Assembly: GCA_046154695.1 (NCBI GenBank)
Contig: JBJXFI010000431.1
Span: forward strand, 1 to 19,245
Direction of reading: 5' to 3'
Length of the DNA stretch: 19,245 nucleotides
Origin: DALYLB01 sp046154695
Lineage (GTDB): Bacteria; Acidobacteriota; Blastocatellia; RBC074
Shown: positions 1 to 7,363 of the stretch, piece after piece
Layout of the letters: the number at the start of each line of letters is the position of its first letter
Position numbering within the stretch: position 1 is the first letter of the stretch
Made by a program: the position numbers and the translations under genes
The notes under the pieces: generated by a model
Seen by the model: only the letters and a program-made list of their open reading frames with translations
Database searches by the model: none
Told to the model about the DNA's origin: nothing

Positions 1-1463
1 ATTCGATCGCGCCGTCGAGCCAGTCGATCGGCGCCGGAGGCGGACCCGGCACGACGGTCACCGTCACGACGACGGCCGGCTGCGCGTGGAGCGCGATCAG
101 CAACGCGGCGTGGTTGACGATCACGTCGGGTGCGAACGGCACTGGTATCGGATCGGTCGACTTCACGATTGCGGCGAACGCCGGCGCCGAGCGGACCGGC
201 ACCCTGACGATCGCGGGGCAGACGTTCACGGTGACGCAGGCCACTGTCACCAATGGCCTGCAGTTTTACCCGCTGGCGAATCCGATTCGGCTGCTCGACA
301 CGCGGGCGAATTTCGCGGGGTGCGACATGCCGGGCGCGCAGATCCCGGGCGGGATCGCGCGCACCCAGACGGTCGCGGGGCGGACATGCGGCGGGCTCCA
401 GATTCCCGCGAACGCGGCGGCGATCACCGGGAACATCACGACGGTGCAATCGGGCGGGGGCTTCCTGACGCTCTATCCGAGCGGCGCCGCGCGCCCCCAG
501 GTGGCCAATTCGAACTATGGCCCGAACGAGATCCTGAACAATGTCTTCACGGTGGGGCTGGGCGCGGGTGACGGCGCGTTCAATATCTACGTCACGACGA
601 ACACGGATGTGGTCGTGGATGTGACGGGATATTATGCCCCGGTCGATCTCGGGGGCCTCTATTTTCATCCGCTCCCGCGGCCGGTGCGGCTGCTGGAGAC
701 GCGGGCGAATCTTACGGGATGTTACGCGCCGGGGGCGCCGCTGCCGGGCGCGACCGAGACCGTGCAGCAGGCGACGGGCGGCTGCGACGGGCTCCAGATC
801 CCGGCCAATGCGCGGGCGATCGTCGGCAACGCGACGACGGTCAATCCGCAGGGGCCGCCGGGGTCGTATCAATTCTTCACGCTCTTCCCGGCCGACGCGG
901 CGCGTCCGACGGTGGCGAGCTCGAACTATCAATCGGGGCAGATCATGAACGGCCCGTTCACAGTGGGGCTCTCACAGACGGGCGCGTTCAAGATCTACCC
1001 GACAACGCAGACCGAGCTGGTGATCGACGTTTCGGGCTATTACAGTCCGGACGCGACGGATGTGAACGGCGCGGGACAACTCTTCTATCCGCTGGCGCGG
1101 CCGGTGCGGCTGCTGGAGACGCGGCCGAACTTCAACGGGTGTTACACGACGAGCGCGCAGCTCCTGGCCGAGAGCACGCGGCTGCAGCCGGCGCGGGGCG
1201 TGTGCGACACGCTCACGATTCCCTCGAACGCGACGGGAATCATCGGAAACGCGACGGTGGTGCAGCCGCTCGCCGGAGGCTGGCTGACCTTCTGGCCGAG
1301 CGATGCCGCGAGGCCGACGGTGGCTCAGTCGAATTACACGACGGGACAGGTCTTCAATCGCCACTTCATCGTGGGGCTTGGCGGCGTGGACGGCGCGTTC
1401 AACATCTACACGAAGGCGACAACGCACCTCGTAATCGACCTCGCCGGCTATTTCGCGCCGTGA
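1..1463 (+). CDS. Secreted/surface protein, C-terminal part: BACON domain plus three ~130-residue repeats (5' partial)
   Basis: The frame is open from base 3, so the start lies outside the window; the in-frame TTG at 114 falls inside the BACON domain and is not a real start. Bases ~6-242 encode a complete BACON domain (AGCAWSAISNAAW, then RTGTLTIAGQTFTVTQ), a beta-sandwich usually found in exported bacterial proteins. Three repeats follow at 258-641, 657-1049 and 1080-1460. Each starts like FYPLxxPxRLL(D/E)TR, keeps two cysteines ~30-40 residues apart, and ends DxxGY(Y/F)(A/S)P. One conserved Cys pair per repeat suggests disulfides and an extracellular location. No catalytic motif is visible, so adhesion, surface-layer or polysaccharide binding is a guess. 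Comparable BACON-plus-repeat proteins occur in Acidobacteriota, from general knowledge. Being a coding gene is near certain; the function is unknown. Confidence 0.85.
   Translation, partial: SIAPSSQSIGAGGGPGTTVTVTTTAGCAWSAISNAAWLTITSGANGTGIGSVDFTIAANAGAERTGTLTIAGQTFTVTQATVTNGLQFYPLANPIRLLDTRANFAGCDMPGAQIPGGIARTQTVAGRTCGGLQIPANAAAITGNITTVQSGGGFLTLYPSGAARPQVANSNYGPNEILNNVFTVGLGAGDGAFNIYVTTNTDVVVDVTGYYAPVDLGGLYFHPLPRPVRLLETRANLTGCYAPGAPLPGATETVQQATGGCDGLQIPANARAIVGNATTVNPQGPPGSYQFFTLFPADAARPTVASSNYQSGQIMNGPFTVGLSQTGAFKIYPTTQTELVIDVSGYYSPDATDVNGAGQLFYPLARPVRLLETRPNFNGCYTTSAQLLAESTRLQPARGVCDTLTIPSNATGIIGNATVVQPLAGGWLTFWPSDAARPTVAQSNYTTGQVFNRHFIVGLGGVDGAFNIYTKATTHLVIDLAGYFAP
258..1460 (+). repeat. 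Three in-gene protein repeats of ~130 residues
   Basis: Units lie at 258-641, 657-1049 and 1080-1460. They share the opening FYPL/FHPL motif, RLL(D/E)TR, a GC site, a second Cys before the (L/T)xIP(A/S)NA motif, a (T/L)(L/F)xP block, SNY, FxVGL, GAF(N/K)IY and the closing GY(Y/F)(A/S)P. The units are diverged at the DNA level, so this is old duplication, not a slippage-type tandem array. Confidence 0.85.
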
Positions 1464-1466
1464 GAA

Positions 1467-1501
1467 AGAGGGCGAAGAAGATGCGAACTTCTTCGCCCTC
1501 T
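1467..1501 (+). terminator. Hairpin just after the surface-protein stop codon
   Basis: A perfect 14-bp stem (AGAGGGCGAAGAAG at 1467-1480 pairing with 1488-1501) encloses a 7-base loop, three bases after the TGA at 1461-1463. The tail CTCTTTCC is pyrimidine-rich but has only a short T run. It is probably a transcription terminator or 3'-end stabiliser for the surface-protein gene. Confidence 0.65.
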
Positions 1502-1518
1502 CTCTTTCCATGGAAAAC

Positions 1519-1536
1519 GTTTGGAGTCCCGCCTTC
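1519..1536 (+). repeat. Half copy of the palindromic intergenic repeat
   Basis: GTTTGGAGTCCCGCCTTC matches the start of the arms at 15406 and 19063 (GTTCGGAGTTCCGCCTTC) in 16 of 18 bases. No matching right arm follows, so this looks like a decayed or truncated member of the family. Confidence 0.55.
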
Positions 1537-1583
1537 GAGCCAATGGCATTTAGTTTAGAGAGTCAGGACACGTATGAGCGGGA

Positions 1584-1664
1584 TCTCACGCGAAGACGCG
1601 AGGTCGCAAAAGAGGAGAAAGACAAGGGATTCTCGCTTTCCTCCTCGCGTTTTCGCGTCATCGC
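1584..1664. repeat. Imperfect inverted repeat, MITE-like
   Basis: The left arm (~1584-1621) and right arm (~1635-1664) are imperfect reverse complements. The cores GCGAAGACGCGA (1590-1601) and TCGCGTCATCGC (1653-1664) pair at 11 of 12 positions, and purine-rich GAGGAGAAAG pairs with CTTTCCTCCTC. Elements made of CGCAAAGACGC-like words are scattered between genes in several environmental phyla, from general knowledge. No transposase is present. Confidence 0.45.
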
Positions 1665-1791
1665 ATAAGGTTCTTCTTGGTTCATCTCTGATTCCCAATG
1701 TTACGACCTCTGATTTGGGAAGACCGCTCCCGGGTGAGAGAGGCTCCGCCGCCTTCAAAATGGCGGAAACCGGGAATTCTGGCACTTCTCC

Positions 1792-1821
1792 TTTACTCCT
1801 TCACAAAATCCACGGTATAAA
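1792..1821 (+). promoter_or_regulatory. Possible sigma70-type promoter upstream of the glycosyltransferase genes
   Basis: TTTACT at 1792-1797 (4 of 6 to TTGACA), an 18-base spacer, then TATAAA at 1816-1821 (5 of 6 to TATAAT) on the plus strand. It lies ~200 bases before the ATG at 2020, implying a long leader. It is one of few AT-rich spots in the region; match quality alone is weak support. Confidence 0.2.
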
Positions 1822-2019
1822 TATGCCTGCTTCGCTCCCACACAGGAATGCCCCTTGCGGGGGCGCTCACTGAATCGCGCATAAAAAGTATTCCCGCTGA
1901 AAATACACTGTGTAATCGCCCCTCGCGTCTCAGGGAAGCGCGAAGGCGGCATGGTGACCGCATTGCCGGCCAGATTTTATCCCCATCGAATTGTGTGAAG
2001 AGAGCCGTGAGATCGTAAT

Positions 2020-4335
2020 ATGATTTATGCCTTCACAATCGCGGCGGTGAGCTTGTTGCCAAAAGTTCGCCTCCTCTGTGATTCGATCAAACGTTATCAT
2101 CCGGAATTTTATATCGTGCTCGGGCTGGCGGATGTCATGCCGGACTGGCTGAATGTTTCGGATGAACCGTTTGACGAGGCTCTGGCGATCAATGAGCTTG
2201 CAATCAAAGAGTGGAAGAGCTGGCTCTTCCCGCATACGATCGAAGAGGCAAGCGAGGCGATCAAGCCGGTGATTCTGGGGAAGCTGCTGGCGCGGGAAAA
2301 TTGCGAGTCGGCGCTCTATTTCGATCCCGGCATGGCGCTCTTCTCGCGGCTCGATGACCTGCTTGCCGAACTCGGCACGGTCAATATCGGGCTGACCTCG
2401 AATCAGGCGAATCCCGAAGCCGCGCCGGAAGCGATCATCAGGAGTGAGATCGAGAGCCTGAAATGCGGGGGCTGCAATTCAGGATTCATCGCGGTTCGCA
2501 ACTGCCCGGAATCGAGAAAATTCACGGCACGGTGGTCGCGTGTGCTTTATGACTTTTATGGCGCGGCTGCACGGGAGACCGCCATGCATCACGATCCCAG
2601 GGCGCAGGACACGGCGTGGGGATATGGATTTTTCAGCAATGGAGCTCGGATCCTTTCTCCCTACAGGCGGATTTACCGGGAACGCCCCGATTTGCAAACG
2701 CGTTTTCCGGATCCGTTTGAAGCCGCCTTGCAGGGAAGCTCTTTTCTTGCCTGGTTGAAAACCGCGGGAATGCGAGAGTATCCGGACCTTCTGGGGCCGG
2801 TTGCGGCCGAGTTGGCATGCGGATCCCGGGTGGGATTGGCGCTGCCGCCGGTGGAGGCGGATCCCGCCGGCGTGAATACGCTGCATCTTATTCTCGAAAC
2901 CGAGCTGCCCGCCGCTTTGTCGGTCGGAAGAGGAAATTTACTTCATCTGTCCGGCGGATGCTTTTATCGCAGCGGCCGGATTGAGAGATTGGACGTGATC
3001 GTAGGCGGAACGACGACGCCTGTGACGGCTCATTCCATTGATCGCCCTGATCTTGCGGAAGAGTACGCGGGCGACCCCCAGCTTTTCAAACAGGCGCTAG
3101 GGAGCGGATTCTGGGCGCTCGCGCGGGTGGGAGAGGTCGAGACCGAGACGGAGGAAGGCGTCCATCTGCGTGTGACCCTGCGCGACCGGTCCCGGCTGAC
3201 CTACCGGCTCGGACAGATCAAATTGACGCCGGATCTTCCTTGCAGCGGGGAGCTTTCCATGCCTGCCCGGTCTCCGCAACTTGACGGACAGCCGTTGGTG
3301 GCGATCTGCATGGCGACGCACAATCCTCCCCTCGGATTGTTCCAACGGCAAATTGAATCCATCCAGCGTCAGACTTATACGAACTGGATCTGCATCATCA
3401 GTGACGATGCTTCAGCGCCGGCCGTGGTGAAGAGGATGAGGGAAATCATCGGAGAGGATGCCCGCTTTACGCTCGCCGCTTTTCCCGACCGTCGTGGATT
3501 TTACAATAATTTCGAGCGCGTGTTGTCGATGGCTCCGGCGGATTCGGAGTACATCGCCCTCTCGGACCAGGATGATTATTGGTATCCCGAAAAGCTCGCG
3601 ACGCTGGCGGGCCGAATCGATTCCCAAACGATGCTGGTATACAGCGATATGCGGGTTGTATCGGAATCCGGCGCCGTGCTTTCCGACACGTATTGGGCGA
3701 CGAGGAAAAACAATTCAACGAACTTTTGTTCTCTCGCGATCGCGAATTCGGTGACGGGGGCGGCGTCGCTATTTAGAAGCGAATTGCTGGGGGATTGCCT
3801 TCCATTTCCGGTCAAGGTCGGCAACCTGTTTCACGATCACTGGATTGCCGTCATGGCCATGGTGACGGGAAAGATCGGCTATGTGAATGAGCCGCTCTAC
3901 GACTATGTCCAGCATGGAGCGAATATCATCGGCCATATCCCCTCCGCAAGGCCGCCCTTGTCGAGGATGATCATAGAAACATTTCGGATTATCAGGTCGC
4001 CCGAAGGCCGTCGATTGGCGCGCGACATTTATCAAACCGACGTGTTGAGAGTGCGCGCGATGGCAATTGCGGCATTGATGCGCGCGGGCAATCGAATGGA
4101 GAAAGGGAAAAGGAGAACGCTCTCGCGGCTGGCGCATTTTGATCGATCCGTTCTTTCGATTGTGTGGCTGATGCTGCGGGGGCTGAAAGACCGGGGAGAG
4201 AAAAGCGTCACCATCGGCGCCGAATATCATTTATCGATGGGGCTGCTGTGGAAGCATTATGTTTCATGGAGGTCCAACCTGGCCCGGTATCCCTTCCTGA
4301 ATCACCTTATAGGGCGCGGCTCCTCGATCTCCTGA
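2020..4335 (+). CDS. Multidomain glycosyltransferase: degenerate GT8-like domain, beta module, GT2 domain
   Basis: 771 residues from ATG 2020; no strong ribosome binding site. Residues 1-~270 resemble the GT8-like domain of the next gene (FSRLDDLLAEL, IKPVILGKLLAREN), but the DxD site reads D102-P103-G104. About 90 residues are also missing between YDFYG (Y177) and WGYGFFSNG (W200), including the neighbour's TDQKW and HFTGF segments. This domain is probably inactive as an enzyme. Residues ~285-405 form a beta-rich linker resembling the start of the next protein. Residues ~425-640 are an intact GT2 domain: VAICMATHNPP, SDQDDYW (D516, D518, D519) and FHDHW (H605-W608), as in rhamnosyltransferase-type enzymes that transfer NDP-sugars to a growing glycan. 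A helical, basic tail follows. No signal peptide, so cytoplasmic side. Likely role is exopolysaccharide or O-antigen assembly; sugar specificity is unknown. The next gene follows after 87 bases on the same strand. Confidence 0.88.
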   Translation: MIYAFTIAAVSLLPKVRLLCDSIKRYHPEFYIVLGLADVMPDWLNVSDEPFDEALAINELAIKEWKSWLFPHTIEEASEAIKPVILGKLLARENCESALYFDPGMALFSRLDDLLAELGTVNIGLTSNQANPEAAPEAIIRSEIESLKCGGCNSGFIAVRNCPESRKFTARWSRVLYDFYGAAARETAMHHDPRAQDTAWGYGFFSNGARILSPYRRIYRERPDLQTRFPDPFEAALQGSSFLAWLKTAGMREYPDLLGPVAAELACGSRVGLALPPVEADPAGVNTLHLILETELPAALSVGRGNLLHLSGGCFYRSGRIERLDVIVGGTTTPVTAHSIDRPDLAEEYAGDPQLFKQALGSGFWALARVGEVETETEEGVHLRVTLRDRSRLTYRLGQIKLTPDLPCSGELSMPARSPQLDGQPLVAICMATHNPPLGLFQRQIESIQRQTYTNWICIISDDASAPAVVKRMREIIGEDARFTLAAFPDRRGFYNNFERVLSMAPADSEYIALSDQDDYWYPEKLATLAGRIDSQTMLVYSDMRVVSESGAVLSDTYWATRKNNSTNFCSLAIANSVTGAASLFRSELLGDCLPFPVKVGNLFHDHWIAVMAMVTGKIGYVNEPLYDYVQHGANIIGHIPSARPPLSRMIIETFRIIRSPEGRRLARDIYQTDVLRVRAMAIAALMRAGNRMEKGKRRTLSRLAHFDRSVLSIVWLMLRGLKDRGEKSVTIGAEYHLSMGLLWKHYVSWRSNLARYPFLNHLIGRGSSIS

Positions 4336-4422
4336 TACGGGAGCTCGTATGCGGAGGAAACTCCTCTTCGTTCTTCGCATCCTCGTGGTTTGTCCAAATC
4401 TTTTTCTGTTCCGATATAGACA

Positions 4423-7359
4423 ATGAGTAATACCATCAGCAACGAGGCGGGATTTCGAGAATCGTACGACGCCGAGGAGATGCCTTTCGACGCGGATCTT
4501 CGACACGGGATCGATCTTCTCCGATTCACTCCGACGAACAAAACCGTTTTTGTGTCGGGGTGGGCGTTCAATTCCCGGCTGCCCATCGTCAGGGCCCATC
4601 TCATTTTTCAAGCCAGCGGGCGAATACGGCGCGTCACATGCAAGTATGGGTTTCAACGGCCGGATGTGGAGGAGCATTTTCGGGAGGTTTCGGCCAGACC
4701 CGCGGGATTTTCGGCCCGGGTGGAGGTGGAAGAGGCTGAGATTTCCATTAGGTTCCTTGAGGTCGATTATGTGGATGGGACCTCTGCCCGGGTCAGGATC
4801 GATAAGACGCCGGCCCTGTTGACGAGTTCGCCGAGGGGAATCGAGCGTCTGTTGAAGGGTGTTCCACTGTTCGACGGCGAGTCCGCGAAAGGAGAGGCGT
4901 TCCTTGCGGGGGCCCGCGCGGCGGGCCTCGATGCGGACGAGGTTCGATTCCTTCAGGAACTGGGATCGGGCGACGCCGCGTATGTCGTGATGTTCGATCA
5001 TAACGTGGGGGGAGGGGCGAATTTTTATTCGTCGCTTCGGGTCCGGGAGATGGTCGCGCGGGGGCTGAGCGTTTTACGGATCTATTATGACCTGTCGGAA
5101 TCGGCGTTTCGGGTGGAAAAGATCGATGGCGCCGGCCGGTTGGCGGTTCTGATGAGCCGGTTGGATCCGGTGCTTCAAATGACCGGATGGATCCCGGTCG
5201 AGACCCTGTTCATCAATAATCTATACACGTATGAGGACCCGCTGCACGCGGTTCAGACGATTCTTGGAATGAAGGAGCGGGCGGGGGCCCGGCTGACGGT
5301 GGCGCTGCATGACTATTATGGAATTTGCCCGGAATTCAATCTGCTCGATGTCCACCGGAAGTTTTGCGGGGTTCCGGATCTGCGGAGCTGCCGGAATTGC
5401 CTGAGCGACAATCGAAGCGAAGTGCTCCGATCTGTGGTCAGCGATGATATCGAGGCCTGGCGAATAACCTGGGGGCGGTTATTCCGGGAAGCGGACGAGG
5501 TGCTCGGCTTTTCGGAAGCGAGCCTGACGATCCTTCGGAAGGCGTACCCGGAGATCGACGAGGCGAAGATCGTGTTCCAGCCCCATTCGGTCGATTATCT
5601 TCCCCGGACGGCGCCGCGGATCACGAAGACGGAGCGATTGCACATCGGGATCATCGGCACGATCCATGAGAACAAGGGCTCCGCGCTGGTGGTGGCAATG
5701 GCCGAACATATCGTTCGATGCAATCTCCCGGTCAGCATTACGGTTGTGGGGGAGCTGATCGTGCCGGACAAGGCGCTCGATCGTTTGCGGATGGTGTTGA
5801 ATTGCACGGGAAAATACGAGCAGGCGATGCTGCCGGAATTGATCGAAGAGCACGGGATCAATGTCTGCTTTCTGCCGTCGATGTGGCCCGAGACCTTCTC
5901 GTACGTCACCAGTGAGATCATGGCGTTCGGGATGCCGCTCGCGGTCTATCCCGTAGGCGCTCCGCCGGAACGAGTGGCGCTGTATGAGAAGGGACGGATC
6001 ATCCGGGGCATGGGAGACGCGCCGCGAACCATCGAGGAGTTGATGGCGTTTCATCAGGCGCTCTATCCTGCTTCCCCGGCAGCGGCCGGGCAGCCCAACG
6101 CTTCAAGCGACGACGGAAAGGCCGCGGCCCCCGCCGGGCGCGTCTATGCGTACACCAGCGCGAATATCCATTACCTGCCGAAAGCGCGTCTTCTCTGCCG
6201 ATCGATCAAGGAGCATCATCCGGAATTCCGGTTCGTGCTTGCGCTCGTCGATGGCATCCCCGATTGGTTCGATCCGCGGTCCGAGCCGTTCGATGAGATC
6301 ATCGTGGCGGAGGATCTCGCGATCGAAAATCTCGATTCCTGGCTCTTTCGCCACGATGTGGTCGAGTTGTGTACGGCGATCAAGCCTTTTGCGGCGGCGC
6401 ACCTGCTGGCGCGGAGCGATTGTTCGCATGCGCTTTATTTCGATCCGGACATGGTCCTGTTCTCGCGGCTCGATGACCTGCTGGCGGATCTAAGGGAATC
6501 GAATCTCTGTTTGACGCCTCACCAGACCGTTCCCGAAGAGACGATCGAGCACATCATCGATAACGAGATCTGCAGTCTCAGGCATGGCGTCTACAATCTA
6601 GGTTTCATCGGATTGAACAACACGCCGGAAGCGCGGCGCTTCACCCGCTGGTGGGCGGACCGCCTCTATCATTTTTGCCGGGCCGACATTCCGAACGGGC
6701 TGTTCACGGATCAGAAATGGATCGATCTGGCGCCCTCCTTCTTCCAGGGGGTGGCGATTCTCAAAAGTCCGAGGTTCAATGTGGCGACATGGAATCTGAC
6801 GACCCGCAAACTGACGGGCGGCCCCGCCACGGGGTATCTGGTCGATGGAGCGCCGCTGGGCTTCTACCACTTCACGGGCTTCGACAGCGGGGCGCATGCG
6901 TTGATGGCGAGGAAGAACGTTCCCGGCAACCTTGCCTTGATGAATCTGCTGCTGTGGTACAAGGAGCGATTGGCGGAGTCGGCGGCGGGGAGGGAGTCGT
7001 CCTGGAAATGGCCCTATGGCTATTATCAGAACGGCGAGCCAATCGCGCCCGCCCATCGCGCGCTCTATCGCACGCGCGCGGACCTGCAGCAGGCGTTCCC
7101 CTCACCGCGCGAAACCGGCGGCGAGGCGGGCTATTATCAATGGTTGGGAACCGAGGGCATGCTGGCGCCCGGCGAAGGGAGCACGTCGTCGCCGAAGACG
7201 CCGGCCTCCCCGCCATTGAGGGGGTTGGGAGCGTCCGCCTTCGATGTTCTTCCGCCCACCTTCTCCGCCGTGCGTTATGAGTTCAAGCGATGGCTTTGGC
7301 ACCATGTGCTCCCCACGTCGCTGCGCCGGGGGGTGAATTTGCTGCGCGGGCGGCGGTAA
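4423..7359 (+). CDS. Bifunctional glycosyltransferase: beta module, GT4-like domain, GT8-like domain
   Basis: 978 residues from ATG 4423, with no clear Shine-Dalgarno (upstream CCGATATAGACA). Residues ~28-128 are a beta-sandwich module (GWAFNSR...RPDVEEHF). Residues ~180-540 are a GT-B, GT4-like transferase: NVGGGANFYSSLR, ALHDYYGICPE, IGIIGTIHENKG and the nucleotide-sugar EX7E pair E490/E498 in MWPETFSYVTSEIMAFGMP. Residues 574-~835 are a GT-A, GT8-like transferase with D674-P675-D676 in YFDPDM, TAIKPFAAAHL, NLGFIGLNN, TDQKWIDLAPSF and the likely third metal ligand H816 in HFTGF. The C-terminal tail includes WPYGYYQNG and a basic end. Two active sites in one chain suggest two consecutive sugar transfers to one glycan. 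The second domain is a close relative of the first domain of the upstream gene, sharing a 23-base identical DNA tract. The gene is probably cotranscribed with the upstream gene. Donor and acceptor are unknown. Confidence 0.9.
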   Translation: MSNTISNEAGFRESYDAEEMPFDADLRHGIDLLRFTPTNKTVFVSGWAFNSRLPIVRAHLIFQASGRIRRVTCKYGFQRPDVEEHFREVSARPAGFSARVEVEEAEISIRFLEVDYVDGTSARVRIDKTPALLTSSPRGIERLLKGVPLFDGESAKGEAFLAGARAAGLDADEVRFLQELGSGDAAYVVMFDHNVGGGANFYSSLRVREMVARGLSVLRIYYDLSESAFRVEKIDGAGRLAVLMSRLDPVLQMTGWIPVETLFINNLYTYEDPLHAVQTILGMKERAGARLTVALHDYYGICPEFNLLDVHRKFCGVPDLRSCRNCLSDNRSEVLRSVVSDDIEAWRITWGRLFREADEVLGFSEASLTILRKAYPEIDEAKIVFQPHSVDYLPRTAPRITKTERLHIGIIGTIHENKGSALVVAMAEHIVRCNLPVSITVVGELIVPDKALDRLRMVLNCTGKYEQAMLPELIEEHGINVCFLPSMWPETFSYVTSEIMAFGMPLAVYPVGAPPERVALYEKGRIIRGMGDAPRTIEELMAFHQALYPASPAAAGQPNASSDDGKAAAPAGRVYAYTSANIHYLPKARLLCRSIKEHHPEFRFVLALVDGIPDWFDPRSEPFDEIIVAEDLAIENLDSWLFRHDVVELCTAIKPFAAAHLLARSDCSHALYFDPDMVLFSRLDDLLADLRESNLCLTPHQTVPEETIEHIIDNEICSLRHGVYNLGFIGLNNTPEARRFTRWWADRLYHFCRADIPNGLFTDQKWIDLAPSFFQGVAILKSPRFNVATWNLTTRKLTGGPATGYLVDGAPLGFYHFTGFDSGAHALMARKNVPGNLALMNLLLWYKERLAESAAGRESSWKWPYGYYQNGEPIAPAHRALYRTRADLQQAFPSPRETGGEAGYYQWLGTEGMLAPGEGSTSSPKTPASPPLRGLGASAFDVLPPTFSAVRYEFKRWLWHHVLPTSLRRGVNLLRGRR

Positions 7360-7363
7360 TCGC

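Larger units (their letters stand above)
1464..2019. other. Non-coding intergenic region with decayed repeats
   Basis: About 556 bases with no convincing gene. It holds, in order, the terminator hairpin, a half copy of the palindromic repeat (1519-1536), an imperfect inverted repeat built on CGCGAAGACGCG-like units (1584-1664), a small hairpin CCGCC/GGCGG around 1750-1768, a possible promoter (1792-1821) and a GCCCC/GGGGC hairpin around 1849-1863. Short open frames here are repeat-derived, without domain-like composition or good ribosome binding sites. Confidence 0.6.

Noticed and set aside
258..1460. Possible CRISPR or DNA tandem array
   Set aside because: The periodicity is at the protein level with ~390-base diverged units; there are no short identical repeats with unique spacers.
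114..1463. Complete gene starting at TTG 114
   Set aside because: The frame is open to base 3 and the BACON domain extends through 114, so the true start lies upstream of the window.
1574..1873. Small plus-strand open frame in the intergenic region
   Set aside because: Most of it is the translated inverted repeat (SREDARSQKRR-like) and low-complexity sequence, with no ribosome binding site.
4335..4366. Small hairpins between the two glycosyltransferase genes (ATACG/CGTAT and GAGGA/TCCTC)
   Set aside because: Stems of only five pairs with no T tract; too weak to call a terminator in an apparent operon.
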